Below are positions 1-6,079 of a DNA stretch of 14,260 nt, one piece after another; positions within the stretch are counted from its first letter, which is position 1, and each line of letters begins with the position of its first letter. The notes below the pieces were generated by a model that saw only the letters and a program-made list of their open reading frames with translations, searched no databases and was not told the DNA's origin. The DNA comes from Desulfuromusa sp. Lineage in GTDB: Bacteria > Desulfobacterota > Desulfuromonadia > Desulfuromonadales > Geopsychrobacteraceae. A program made the position numbers and the translations under genes. The DNA lies in the NCBI GenBank assembly GCA_029934755.1, contig JAOZLQ010000017.1, forward strand, positions 7,151 through 21,410, written 5' to 3'.

Positions 1-140
1 AACATGGTTTATCGTTTTTACTGCTTTTGGGAAATAGAATCGGGGGCGATTTGTTGGGTGGTGAATGTGTTTCATGGTTTCAGTGCTCCAAGAAAATTGC
101 ATATAGAAGTATGTAATCGAATTTTATAGTTGTCAGATTG
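1..140. other. Unassigned flank downstream of the tetR-like gene
   Basis: No recognisable gene, RNA or repeat. The plus-strand frame beginning at base 1 stays open until a TAG at 127-129, but the predicted peptide resembles nothing I recognise and no start signal is visible. No clear terminator hairpin is seen for the gene ending at 141. Confidence 0.4.
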
Positions 141-737
141 TCAGGAACCAGCCCTGTTCCTAATCGCATCCCAACAGCCGTCAGCTACCTGAATTATTAC
201 TGTTTCATCTAGTTCAACCAGTCCGGCCATCGCATCACGAATCAAAAAAAGAATCGGGCCAAAAGCCAAGGCATGTAATACCGGAACTGGCAGGCGTTTG
301 ATGTCTTTGCTGCTTTTGTTGAAGAAGATTTTGATGAAGGGGGATTGGCGGCCTGCGGTATTATCAAGCAGTAGCTTTTCCCGTTTCTTATCAATTCCAT
401 ACGGTGAGTGGTAATACTGCTCCAAAAACTTGAACTCGTGAGGATGATCTTTCAAAAAATGAGTCAGGTTGATGATGAGGTGCAGAAATTGCTTTCGAGT
501 TGATTGCGTTGGATCAACCCCTTCTATAATTGCCACCTGAAGAGCTTCGTCAACCTCTTCATAAAGAGTCTCAATCAGCTCTTCTTTATCTTTGTAATAA
601 CGATAAATGCTGCCGACGCCGACATTGGCTTGCTCGGCGAGTTGAGCCATTGGGGCAGCGTGAAAACCTTGTTCGGCAAAGAGTTTCAAAGCAGCTTTTA
701 AAATAGTTATCCGCTTCATTTTATTGGCGGGTGACAT
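141..737 (-). CDS. TetR/AcrR-family transcriptional regulator
   Basis: A 198-residue one-domain repressor-type protein. Residues about 8-60 form the TetR N-terminal helix-turn-helix: an ILKAALKLFAEQGF helix, then MAQLAEQANVGVGSIYRYYKDKEEL, the classic recognition-helix pattern. The C-terminal two thirds should be the ligand-binding and dimerisation domain; its ligand cannot be told from sequence. The start at 737 is supported by GGAG (complement of 743-746) five bases upstream. A palindrome at 752-767 directly upstream suggests autoregulation. The next gene, umuD, is divergent but starts 275 bp away and is normally LexA-controlled, so it is not an obvious target. Family assignment is firm; the regulon is unknown. 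Confidence 0.9.
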   Translation of the reverse strand: MSPANKMKRITILKAALKLFAEQGFHAAPMAQLAEQANVGVGSIYRYYKDKEELIETLYEEVDEALQVAIIEGVDPTQSTRKQFLHLIINLTHFLKDHPHEFKFLEQYYHSPYGIDKKREKLLLDNTAGRQSPFIKIFFNKSSKDIKRLPVPVLHALAFGPILFLIRDAMAGLVELDETVIIQVADGCWDAIRNRAGS

Positions 738-751
738 GCAATCTCCATTTC

Positions 752-767
752 CGGAATGAACGTTCCG
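752..767. promoter_or_regulatory. Probable TetR-type operator palindrome
   Basis: CGGAATGAACGTTCCG is a near-perfect 16-bp inverted repeat: the five outer pairs match, as does one inner pair. It contains the GAACGTTC core common in TetR-family sites. It lies 15 bp upstream of the regulator's start codon, where bound repressor would block its own transcription. The palindrome is seen directly; its role is inferred. Confidence 0.5.
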
Positions 768-813
768 CTCAGGCTAGGGATTGAGTTCTTACATGTCAAG
801 AAGATTTGCCGTA

Positions 814-929
814 GATCGTACTTTATGCGGAGATGTCTCAGGAATCCTATGGGTGATTATAAACAACATCAGTTCATGCTGAAATACGATCAACAACATT
901 TGAAGTGGTTTAATAAATCGTACTATTTT
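814..929. promoter_or_regulatory. umuDC upstream region: repeated ATCGTA boxes and possible sigma-70 promoter
   Basis: The 244-bp gap before umuD has no gene. ATCGTACT occurs at 815-822 and 917-924, and the inverted form TACGATC at 885-891. A possible promoter is TTGAAG (900-905), an 18-bp spacer, and TATTTT (924-929); the last ATCGTACT box abuts its -10. No textbook LexA box of the CTGT-N8-ACAG or GAAC-N4-GTTC kind is visible, so how SOS control would work here is open. Confidence 0.3.
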
Positions 930-1011
930 AAGTTACCTGATTTGTGACATACTTTGGCATAGGTGCGTGTTATATCTTCTGGCATCAATACAGCCCATAC
1001 CGGAGTTTATT

Positions 1012-1443
1012 ATGACCGTGACCCAAATAGGTAAAAGCAGCGAATTCACCCCATTAGATATTCCGCTATTTCTCGATAATGTCCCTGCCGGTTTTCCCAG
1101 CCCTGCATCTGATTATTGTGAACGGAAACTCGATCTGAACGAACTCTGTATCACGAAACCAGCAGCTACTTACTTTGTAAGAGCGCAGGGGGATTCGATG
1201 ATCGATGCTGGTATCTTCCCCGGTGATGTTCTGGTCGTGGATCGCTCTATTACGGCACAGCATGGTGATATCGTTATTGCAGAGTTTAATGGTGAGTTAA
1301 CTGTCAAAAAGCTGGAACTCAAGCCACAAACCAGACTGGTTCCCATGAATAAACAGCATGATCCAGTGGACATCCCCGAAGGGTCTGATCTGGAAATCTT
1401 TGGCGTGGTAACAACATCCATTCATAGCTTGCGGAAACCATGA
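1012..1443 (+). CDS. umuD: UmuD-type self-cleaving SOS mutagenesis protein
   Basis: A 143-residue LexA/UmuD-like serine peptidase (S24 family), close in length to E. coli UmuD (139). It should self-cleave on a RecA filament to give UmuD', which joins UmuC to form translesion polymerase V. The cleavage site is Ala26-Gly27 (VPA/GFPSPASDY), the nucleophile Ser62 lies in QGDSMID, and the general base is Lys99 in GELTVKKLEL; all three are at the E. coli positions plus two. The ATG at 1012 is chosen because GGAG (1002-1005) precedes it by six bases and the protein then aligns with the family from its start; a GTG at 967 would add 15 unneeded residues. The stop overlaps the umuC start (ATGA). Confidence 0.95.
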   Translation: MTVTQIGKSSEFTPLDIPLFLDNVPAGFPSPASDYCERKLDLNELCITKPAATYFVRAQGDSMIDAGIFPGDVLVVDRSITAQHGDIVIAEFNGELTVKKLELKPQTRLVPMNKQHDPVDIPEGSDLEIFGVVTTSIHSLRKP

Positions 1444-2699
1444 ACCGCACCTTTGCTCTGGTGGATTGCAATAATTTCTACTGTAGTTGTGAGCGGCTGT
1501 TCAGACCGGAACTGAAGAATGTCCCTGTTGTTGTGCTGTCCAATAATGATGGCTGCATTGTCGCCCGTAGTCAGGAGGTCAAGGATCTCGGCATCAAGAT
1601 GGCAATTCCTCTGTTCAAAGTGATGGATCTAATCAAGAAACATCAGGTTCAGGTTTTCTCGTCCAACTACACCCTCTACGGTGACATATCAGCTCGGGTG
1701 ATGCAGGCGCTGGAGGAATTTACCCCGAACTTAGAAGTTTACTCTATTGATGAGGCGTTCCTTGATCTGTCTGGTTTCAGTGATTTAGAAGAGTATGCCA
1801 AAAAGATCAGATCAACTATTTACCAGCACGTTGGTGTGCCAGTTTGTGTCGGTATTGCTCCTACTAAAACTCTGGCTAAATTAGCTAATTACGGAGCAAA
1901 AAAGTTCAAGTTAACTGGTGGTGTTGTCGACTTATCAGATCCTGAACGGCAGAAGAAGCTCCTCGCTATCACACCTGTGTCAGAAGTCTGGGGAGTAGGG
2001 CGTAAACATACAGAGAACCTTAAGAAGATAGGCATCACAACCGCTCTAAAACTCGCCCAGATGGATACACGTCAGATCAGGCGACACTACTCCGTTGTCA
2101 TGGAAAGAACCGTCAGGGAGCTGAATGGTGAAACATGTATTGAGTTTGATGATTCACCTGAACCAAAACAGCAAATCATGTGTTCCCGTTCCTTCGGCGA
2201 GAGAATTACCGACTACTCCACTCTCCGTGAAACTGTTTGTGAGTTTGCAGCGAGAGCAGCTGAAAAGCTCCGTGGTGAAGATCAACTGGCTCATGTCGTT
2301 AATGTCTTTATCCGAACAAGCCCGTTTGCCAAACATGACCCGAACTACAGTAACTCTGCAACAGGTAAGCTGATTCAACCCAGCTCTGATACCCGTAACA
2401 TCCTTGCTCTGGCCACCAAGTTATTTGATTCAATCTGGATGGATGGTTACTGCTATGCCAAGGCTGGGGTGATGCTAGGAGACTTTTGTTCTCCCGACCA
2501 GGTTCAGTTTGATCTATTTACCCCGAAGGCCGCTGAAGCACACCGTGATAAACTGATGCAGGCAGTTGATACCATTAATCACAGTGGTCAGGGGCAGATC
2601 TGGTTCGGAGGTCAACGACCCGAGAAAGATTGGTTTATGAAGCAGGCACATTTGTCACCAGCATATACGACTCGGTGGGATAGCTTGCCGCTGGTGTGA
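1440..2699 (+). CDS. umuC: UmuC, Y-family DNA polymerase V catalytic subunit
   Basis: A 419-residue translesion DNA polymerase, similar in length to E. coli UmuC (422). Palm motifs are present: FALVDCNNFYCSCERLF with metal-binding Asp9, and YSIDEAFLDL with Asp104-Glu105. KTLAKLANYGAKKF leads into the thumb, which has the helix-hairpin-helix stretch SEVWGVGRKHTENLKKIGI. CSRSFGERITDYSTLRE opens the little-finger domain and AKAGVMLGDFCSP follows. The gene overlaps umuD by four bases, so the two are translationally coupled, as expected for subunits of one complex. The last ~28 codons (2565-2648) recur in diverged form at 2874-2957, just upstream of the next gene. Confidence 0.97.
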   Translation: MNRTFALVDCNNFYCSCERLFRPELKNVPVVVLSNNDGCIVARSQEVKDLGIKMAIPLFKVMDLIKKHQVQVFSSNYTLYGDISARVMQALEEFTPNLEVYSIDEAFLDLSGFSDLEEYAKKIRSTIYQHVGVPVCVGIAPTKTLAKLANYGAKKFKLTGGVVDLSDPERQKKLLAITPVSEVWGVGRKHTENLKKIGITTALKLAQMDTRQIRRHYSVVMERTVRELNGETCIEFDDSPEPKQQIMCSRSFGERITDYSTLRETVCEFAARAAEKLRGEDQLAHVVNVFIRTSPFAKHDPNYSNSATGKLIQPSSDTRNILALATKLFDSIWMDGYCYAKAGVMLGDFCSPDQVQFDLFTPKAAEAHRDKLMQAVDTINHSGQGQIWFGGQRPEKDWFMKQAHLSPAYTTRWDSLPLV

Positions 2700-2957
2700 G
2701 TTTCAGGTTGAAGCATATGGCGCATGCAGATCTCAGAAGGACAGAATTTTTCTTTTATGTCTTAGATGTTGGGAGTTACGGAGCAAAGTATTAAGTGATC
2801 CCTTGGAAAAAGGAAATAAGACTGAAAGCAGACTACAGAAAATTGTTTTAATAGATTATACTGATATAGGTTGATTGATACCATCAATCACAGCGGTCAT
2901 GGTCAGATCTGGTACGGTGGCCAGCGGACTAAAAAGGATGACTTTATGAAAATTGCA
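2700..2957 (+). pseudogene. Relic of a second umuC 3' end
   Basis: Bases 2874-2957 align codon for codon, without gaps, to umuC 2565-2648: about 62 of 84 bases match by hand count. The peptide IDTINHSGHGQIWYGGQRTK matches VDTINHSGQGQIWFGGQRPE at 15 of 20 positions, and the match runs on through KD-FMK. Many differences are at third codon positions, so the copy diverged as coding sequence rather than arising by a recent duplication. Upstream, 2776-2787 equals 12 bases of the umuC YGAK motif (1889-1900), with LSDP encoded shortly after, as in umuC; this weaker part may be chance. No complete reading frame survives. The downstream gene's ATG (2946) is the Met codon of the FMK motif. Confidence 0.65.
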
Positions 2958-3980
2958 ATATTGGGACTAGCTCAGGCTGGAAAGAAAACCCTGTTCACAT
3001 TACTTACCGGGCGCCCTGTCCCTGACAGTCGTAAGCCCGGAGAAGCTATAGAAGGGGTTGCTCCTATCCAGGATAGTCGGGTTGATGCTTTGAAAAATCT
3101 TTATCATCCTGAGAAAACCACTTATGCCGAAAACCAGTTCGTTCTCTGCCCCGACATCACCGATAGTAGCGGTTCGTCGCGCCTCTGGATGGATCCGGCT
3201 CGTCGCTGCGATCTTCTCTGCCTGCTTATCCGGGATTTCGACTCCCCGGATATCTTCCATCCATCCGGCTCGGTGGACCCGGAACGTGATCGGGCAATGA
3301 TTGAAACTGAACTGCTCTTGGCCGATATGCAGTTGGTGGAAACCCGTCTGCAACGTATCGCCAAGGAAAAGAAAGGTGGGCAGACGACAGAGCAGATATT
3401 GGAAGAAGATATTTTGCAGAGATTCAATAGTGCTTTAGAAGATGAAAAATTCCTGAGCACTGTCATGCTTGAACCTCACGAGGAAAAACTGATCAACAGT
3501 CTCGATCTGGTGACGCGTACACCTCTGCTCTTTGCCTATAATGTTTCCGAGGATGATATCGGCAAAGATTTCGGCCCCGGTGTATTTACTATCTCTTGCG
3601 AAATTGAGAGCGAAATTGCCACAATTGATGATGCGGAGGAACGCCTGGAATTTATGGAGGCCATGGGTATCACTCAGCCCAGCCTTGAGCGGATCAATGC
3701 TGCCCTTTATGATGCTTTGGGTCTGATGAGTTTCTACACTTCTGGTGAGGACGAGTGTCGGGCCTGGACTATCCGTAAGGGTTCCAGCGCACCAGTGGCT
3801 GGTGGTAAGATTCACAGTGATATTGAGCGTGGTTTCATCCGTGTGGAAGTGATGAAGTTTGATGATCTGATGGCAGCAAGTTCTGAGCAAGGGGTTAAGC
3901 AGGCCGGTAAGATGCAAGTAAATGGCAAAGAATACGTTATCGAAGATGGTGATATTTGTCATTTCCTCTTCAATGTTTGA
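2946..3980 (+). CDS. Divergent YchF/Obg-like P-loop protein with C-terminal TGS (DUF933) domain
   Basis: A 344-residue protein. The last ~85 residues (SFYTSGEDECRAWTIRKGSS through GDICHFLFNV) are an unmistakable YchF C-terminal TGS-type domain, and NVSE (199-202) is the family's NxxE base-recognition motif. DPERDRAMIETELLLADMQLVETRLQRI matches the helical domain. YchF proteins bind ATP and associate with ribosomes. Here the nucleotide site is odd: the P-loop reads GLAQAGKKT (Lys14 replaces the Ser/Thr of GKS/T), and the usual DIAGL switch II is replaced by DITDSSGS in a shortened segment, so hydrolysis is doubtful. Canonical YchF is about 363 residues, so this is probably a paralog. AAGGA (2934-2938) seven bases upstream supports ATG 2946. 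An in-frame start at 2871 would add the umuC-relic peptide and is rejected. Confidence 0.85.
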   Translation: MKIAILGLAQAGKKTLFTLLTGRPVPDSRKPGEAIEGVAPIQDSRVDALKNLYHPEKTTYAENQFVLCPDITDSSGSSRLWMDPARRCDLLCLLIRDFDSPDIFHPSGSVDPERDRAMIETELLLADMQLVETRLQRIAKEKKGGQTTEQILEEDILQRFNSALEDEKFLSTVMLEPHEEKLINSLDLVTRTPLLFAYNVSEDDIGKDFGPGVFTISCEIESEIATIDDAEERLEFMEAMGITQPSLERINAALYDALGLMSFYTSGEDECRAWTIRKGSSAPVAGGKIHSDIERGFIRVEVMKFDDLMAASSEQGVKQAGKMQVNGKEYVIEDGDICHFLFNV

Positions 3981-4102
3981 TGGCGTTGCAAAAAATCCGC
4001 TCTACGGTGTTACAGCGATTTTTTAAGACCTCGACCTACCATGTAGGCCTTCGCCCTTGAAAAATCACTATGCCTTGTAGAGCGAAATTTTTGCTTAGCC
4101 AT
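3980..4102. repeat. Palindromic repeat, copy A (123 bp)
   Basis: It begins ATGGC, ends GCCAT and overlaps the last base of the preceding stop codon. It folds end to end: GCAAAAAAT pairs with the GCAAAAATTTC complement at the far end, CGCTCTAC (3999-4006) with GTAGAGCG (4077-4084), GATTTTT with GAAAAATC, and a central CTAC-cat-GTAG hairpin caps it. Copy B at 12662-12787 has the same architecture with paired base changes. It may act as a terminator or mRNA-end structure; mobility of a REP or MITE kind is possible but no transposase is nearby. Confidence 0.85.
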
Positions 4103-4151
4103 CGTCTTTGTTTTTACGATTGCAACAAAATTAGACATCTGGATTCTCAAT

Positions 4152-4343
4152 ATGAGCAAAAAGAAGCAAAAAAGTGTTTTTAAAGAAGCTTGGGAAAATA
4201 TGTCCGAGGACTTTAATCGCTTTATGCCGGAAAAAATACGTGCACAAAAGGGTAAAAAGAAGTTTGTCCTCTGGTTGTTTATTTTGGAATTGGTCATTTT
4301 CGGTTTGATCGGAACATTTATTTATAAGTGGTGGATGGGGTGA
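4152..4343 (+). CDS. Small single-span membrane protein, unknown function
   Basis: Predicted 63 residues: a hydrophilic, lysine-rich N-terminus (MSKKKQKSVFKEAWENMSED), then one membrane segment at about residues 38-59 (FVLWLFILELVIFGLIGTFI) ending KWWMG. The positive charges before the helix favour a cytoplasmic N-terminus. No convincing ribosome binding site precedes ATG 4152, which lowers confidence, but the composition is typical of a real small membrane protein. I do not recognise a family. It starts 49 bp after repeat copy A and may be transcribed from the YchF-like gene or from its own promoter. Confidence 0.6.
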   Translation: MSKKKQKSVFKEAWENMSEDFNRFMPEKIRAQKGKKKFVLWLFILELVIFGLIGTFIYKWWMG

Positions 4344-4448
4344 AGCTGGATTATGTCGCTGAAGTAAGGTGACATCTGTATTTACTAGCGTATTGAAAAT
4401 GGATAGGCTACATTTTTAGCTGCGAAATTATATCAAGATATTTGCAAT

Positions 4449-4661
4449 ATGGAGCAATCGTTGACCCCTGAACTTGTATACTCAATCGGCATTATAGTTG
4501 CTGTGATTATGGCTCTATTCTGGTCATTTATTCTAGATAAACAGAAGCCCCCGAGTGTAAAAGAGTTTATTGTTAAACTGGTAGCAAGAGCCGTGTTTTT
4601 TATTGCATTATTTGCAATTTTCATGGGATTTCTTTATCTGGCTTTTGGTGTGTTTCGTTGA
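4449..4661 (+). CDS. Small two-span membrane protein, unknown function
   Basis: Predicted 70 residues with two hydrophobic segments, at about 11-29 (YSIGIIVAVIMALFWSFIL) and 46-66 (ARAVFFIALFAIFMGFLYLA), joined by a short polar loop DKQKPPSVKEF. No signal-peptide cleavage site is evident, so both segments are probably membrane helices. The ribosome binding site is weak. A hairpin at 4697-4724 could terminate the transcript. Family not recognised. Confidence 0.6.
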   Translation: MEQSLTPELVYSIGIIVAVIMALFWSFILDKQKPPSVKEFIVKLVARAVFFIALFAIFMGFLYLAFGVFR

Positions 4662-4696
4662 TTGGCACTGCTGGTTTACGTACCTCCTTACAGTGA

Positions 4697-4724
4697 AAGG
4701 CTCGCCAAATAGTGAGCGAGCCTT
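4697..4724 (+). terminator. Hairpin terminator after the two-span membrane protein
   Basis: AAGGCTCGC (4697-4705) pairs perfectly with GCGAGCCTT (4716-4724) around a ten-base loop. The downstream stretch is only moderately T-rich (CTGTGTATTTATT), so it is a plausible but not textbook Rho-independent terminator. Confidence 0.65.
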
Positions 4725-4957
4725 CTGTGTATTTATTAATTTCCCTACTAACGGGAATATCCGGAACCTTGAAGTGCCGGACTGATGGAAAACCTTCTCA
4801 ACTGCATTGTCTCGTCTTCGATAGGCATTCCTCCTTTCCTGCTTAATTACATTGTAGCACTGTTTTGACTTAGTTCAACTGTGAGGCTGGCATTTTCTTT
4901 TAATGACCCTGGTATGTAAAAGGTATTTATCAGTGGCAATTATGAATTGGATCTTCA
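4725..4957. other. Intergenic stretch without a supported gene
   Basis: It holds short inverted repeats only: TCCC/GGGA around 4742-4756, and TCCGG (from 4760) with CCGGA about 15 bases later. A 26-codon minus-strand frame at 4748-4828 is preceded by AGGAGG, but almost touching the ATG; it resembles nothing I know. No promoter of good quality was found in front of the gene at 4958. Confidence 0.4.
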
Positions 4958-5146
4958 ATGAAAAAACGTTTTTTAAAAATCCTTATAACAACATCTTCTG
5001 GTGCTCTATTAGGCGCATTATACGGATATCTTGGGCAATGTGCTGGAAGTACATGAGGGGCATCATCTAGCCCCTGGTCAGGGGTTATTTTTGGTGTATT
5101 GGTTGGTTTTATTCTTGGCTGTTTGCCTGGCGAAGAAAAGAGGTAG
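4958..5146 (+). CDS. Candidate small membrane selenoprotein (in-frame UGA read as Sec), DUF6132-like
   Basis: A 62-codon frame with one internal TGA (codon 33, 5054-5056) and a TAG stop at 5144-5146. Read through as Sec (U), it is coherent on both sides of the UGA: membrane segment ILITTSSGALLGALYGYLG (about 8-26), then QCAGSTUGASSSPW, then a second membrane segment SGVIFGVLVGFILGCL, then the charged end PGEEKR. The pattern C28-x4-U33-x5-P39 matches my recollection of small DUF6132-type membrane proteins, which have Cys at this second position (C-x4-C-x5-P). An 8-bp hairpin with a GGUC loop follows the UGA at the right distance to be a bacterial SECIS. GGA at 4949-4951 is a weak ribosome binding site for ATG 4958. 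The alternative is a nonsense-mutated pseudogene. No sel genes are visible in this window. Confidence 0.7.
5068..5087 (+). promoter_or_regulatory. Putative bacterial SECIS element
   Basis: TAGCCCCT (5068-5075) pairs with AGGGGTTA (5080-5087) over eight pairs, one of them a G-U wobble, closing the tetraloop GGTC (5076-5079). The loop starts 19 bases after the UGA, against 18 in E. coli fdhF, whose loop also carries GGUC; SelB reads the GU. It lies inside the coding frame, as bacterial SECIS elements do. Confidence 0.7.
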
Positions 5147-5217
5147 TTGGTTGCTTATTTTGTGGTTACCTCATGCCTTTTGTATGAAGTCTGGTAATCT
5201 TTAGGTAGGTGATCACT

Positions 5218-5247
5218 TGGTAGAGTGTGTTTTCCCTCGTCTACACT
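5218..5247 (+). promoter_or_regulatory. Possible sigma-70 promoter for the zinc-ribbon gene
   Basis: TTGGTA (5218-5223), an 18-bp spacer and TACACT (5242-5247) lie just before AAGGAG and the ATG at 5264. Both hexamers are partial matches, so this is tentative; the leader would be very short. Confidence 0.3.
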
Positions 5248-5263
5248 AATAAGGAGCGAAGCC

Positions 5264-5764
5264 ATGACAGATAACAATCAGCAAAAAAATGAGCAAGATG
5301 AGGTCAGTCTGTACGAAAAAATTATTACGCGGACAGAAGAGCTGCTGGGAGGTAGCCGCAAAAATCTGGATGAAGCATTAAAGAGGGCAGGGGATGATCT
5401 GTCATCTGCGGGAAGTTTTACCCGGGAACAGGCTGAAAAAATATCATCTTTTATCAAGCGTGATATTCAACATGCTGTCGATAATGCTGGTAAAGGGAAA
5501 GAAAACGTTAAAGATGCTGTTGCCCCCCAAAGGATTGCGGCAGGTGCGCAAAGTATTTTTTCTAAAATTCTGTCGAATACGGCTGACACATTAAGCAACT
5601 GGGCAAAAAAGTCAGAGCAACAACTCGAATATAAAACCGGGGAGATTACTAGTCCTGGGACATTAACCTGTAAAGAATGTGGCGAAAAAATTCATATGAA
5701 GAAGACAGGAAAAATCCCCCCTTGTCCTAAATGTCATCATACCTTTTACCGTAAGTCTTATTGA
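5264..5764 (+). CDS. YbeL/DUF1451-type zinc-ribbon protein
   Basis: A 166-residue protein. Residues about 10-125 are charged and helical (VSLYEKIITRTEELL, SFTREQAEKISSFIKRDIQH), followed by a C-terminal zinc ribbon with Cys136-x2-Cys139 (CKEC) and Cys154-x2-Cys157 (CPKC). The order of helical region, LxYKTGEITSPGTLTC and ribbon resembles E. coli YbeL (DUF1451), whose function is not established. ATG 5264 is chosen over an upstream in-frame start at 5225 because AAGGAG (5251-5256) sits seven bases before it. It stands alone between non-coding gaps. Confidence 0.8.
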   Translation: MTDNNQQKNEQDEVSLYEKIITRTEELLGGSRKNLDEALKRAGDDLSSAGSFTREQAEKISSFIKRDIQHAVDNAGKGKENVKDAVAPQRIAAGAQSIFSKILSNTADTLSNWAKKSEQQLEYKTGEITSPGTLTCKECGEKIHMKKTGKIPPCPKCHHTFYRKSY

Positions 5765-5887
5765 CTTGAGTTCTTTATAGATAAAGAGAATTTGTTTGTA
5801 TTTGATAATCGTTTCGGTTGTTATTAGCGTTGATTTATATACTTGATAGCAATGTTATAGTTGGTGATTTAATCTTACCAAAAGGAA

Positions 5888-6007
5888 ATGGCTATCAACC
5901 CCTCATCGTTCGCTTTACGTTGGAGTTCCTACACTGCTGGAGCTCTTAACGGTATTCTTGCGGTATTAACAGTTCTGGTGATTGCGGGGTCTGGTGTGGA
6001 GGAATGA
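5888..6007 (+). CDS. Possible 39-residue hydrophobic peptide
   Basis: This is the only candidate gene in the 5765-6079 gap. It would encode MAINPSSFALRWSSYTAGAL followed by NGILAVLTVLVIAGSGVEE, with one possible membrane segment. An AAGGA precedes the ATG by only one base, too close for normal initiation, and the family is not recognised. It may be chance. The rest of the gap is AT-rich and shows nothing I can name. Confidence 0.25.
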   Translation: MAINPSSFALRWSSYTAGALNGILAVLTVLVIAGSGVEE

Positions 6008-6079
6008 TCTCTTGTGTAACGGTGATGTTTTCTATATATTCCCTGCATCTGTTGATATAAATTGCACGGGAGTTTTTTT

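Noticed and set aside
967..1011. Upstream GTG start for umuD
   Set aside because: It adds 15 residues not found in the family and has no ribosome binding site, while ATG 1012 has GGAG six bases upstream.
2871..2945. Upstream start adding 25 residues to the YchF-like protein
   Set aside because: The extra residues are the umuC relic (IDTINHSGHGQIW), not part of any YchF family protein; ATG 2946 has its own AAGGA and begins MKIAILGLAQ as P-loop proteins do.
3435..3962. 175-codon minus-strand open frame inside the YchF-like gene
   Set aside because: It lies wholly antisense to a well-supported gene, has no family resemblance and no ribosome binding site; its composition fits a shadow frame.
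4010..4297. Minus-strand frame that reads through repeat copy A (MAKQKFRSTRHSDFSRAKAY)
   Set aside because: The frame follows from the palindrome; copy B has a stop four codons after the same ATG, so coding is not conserved.
4748..4828. 26-codon minus-strand frame preceded by AGGAGG
   Set aside because: The AGGAGG is one base from the ATG, too close to initiate, and the peptide matches nothing I know. A decayed mobile-element end is possible but unsupported.
5054..5056. Treating the gene at 4958 as a simple pseudogene broken by TGA
   Set aside because: This remains the main alternative, but an intact second half, a correctly placed GGTC hairpin and the match to a conserved Cys position together make Sec more likely.
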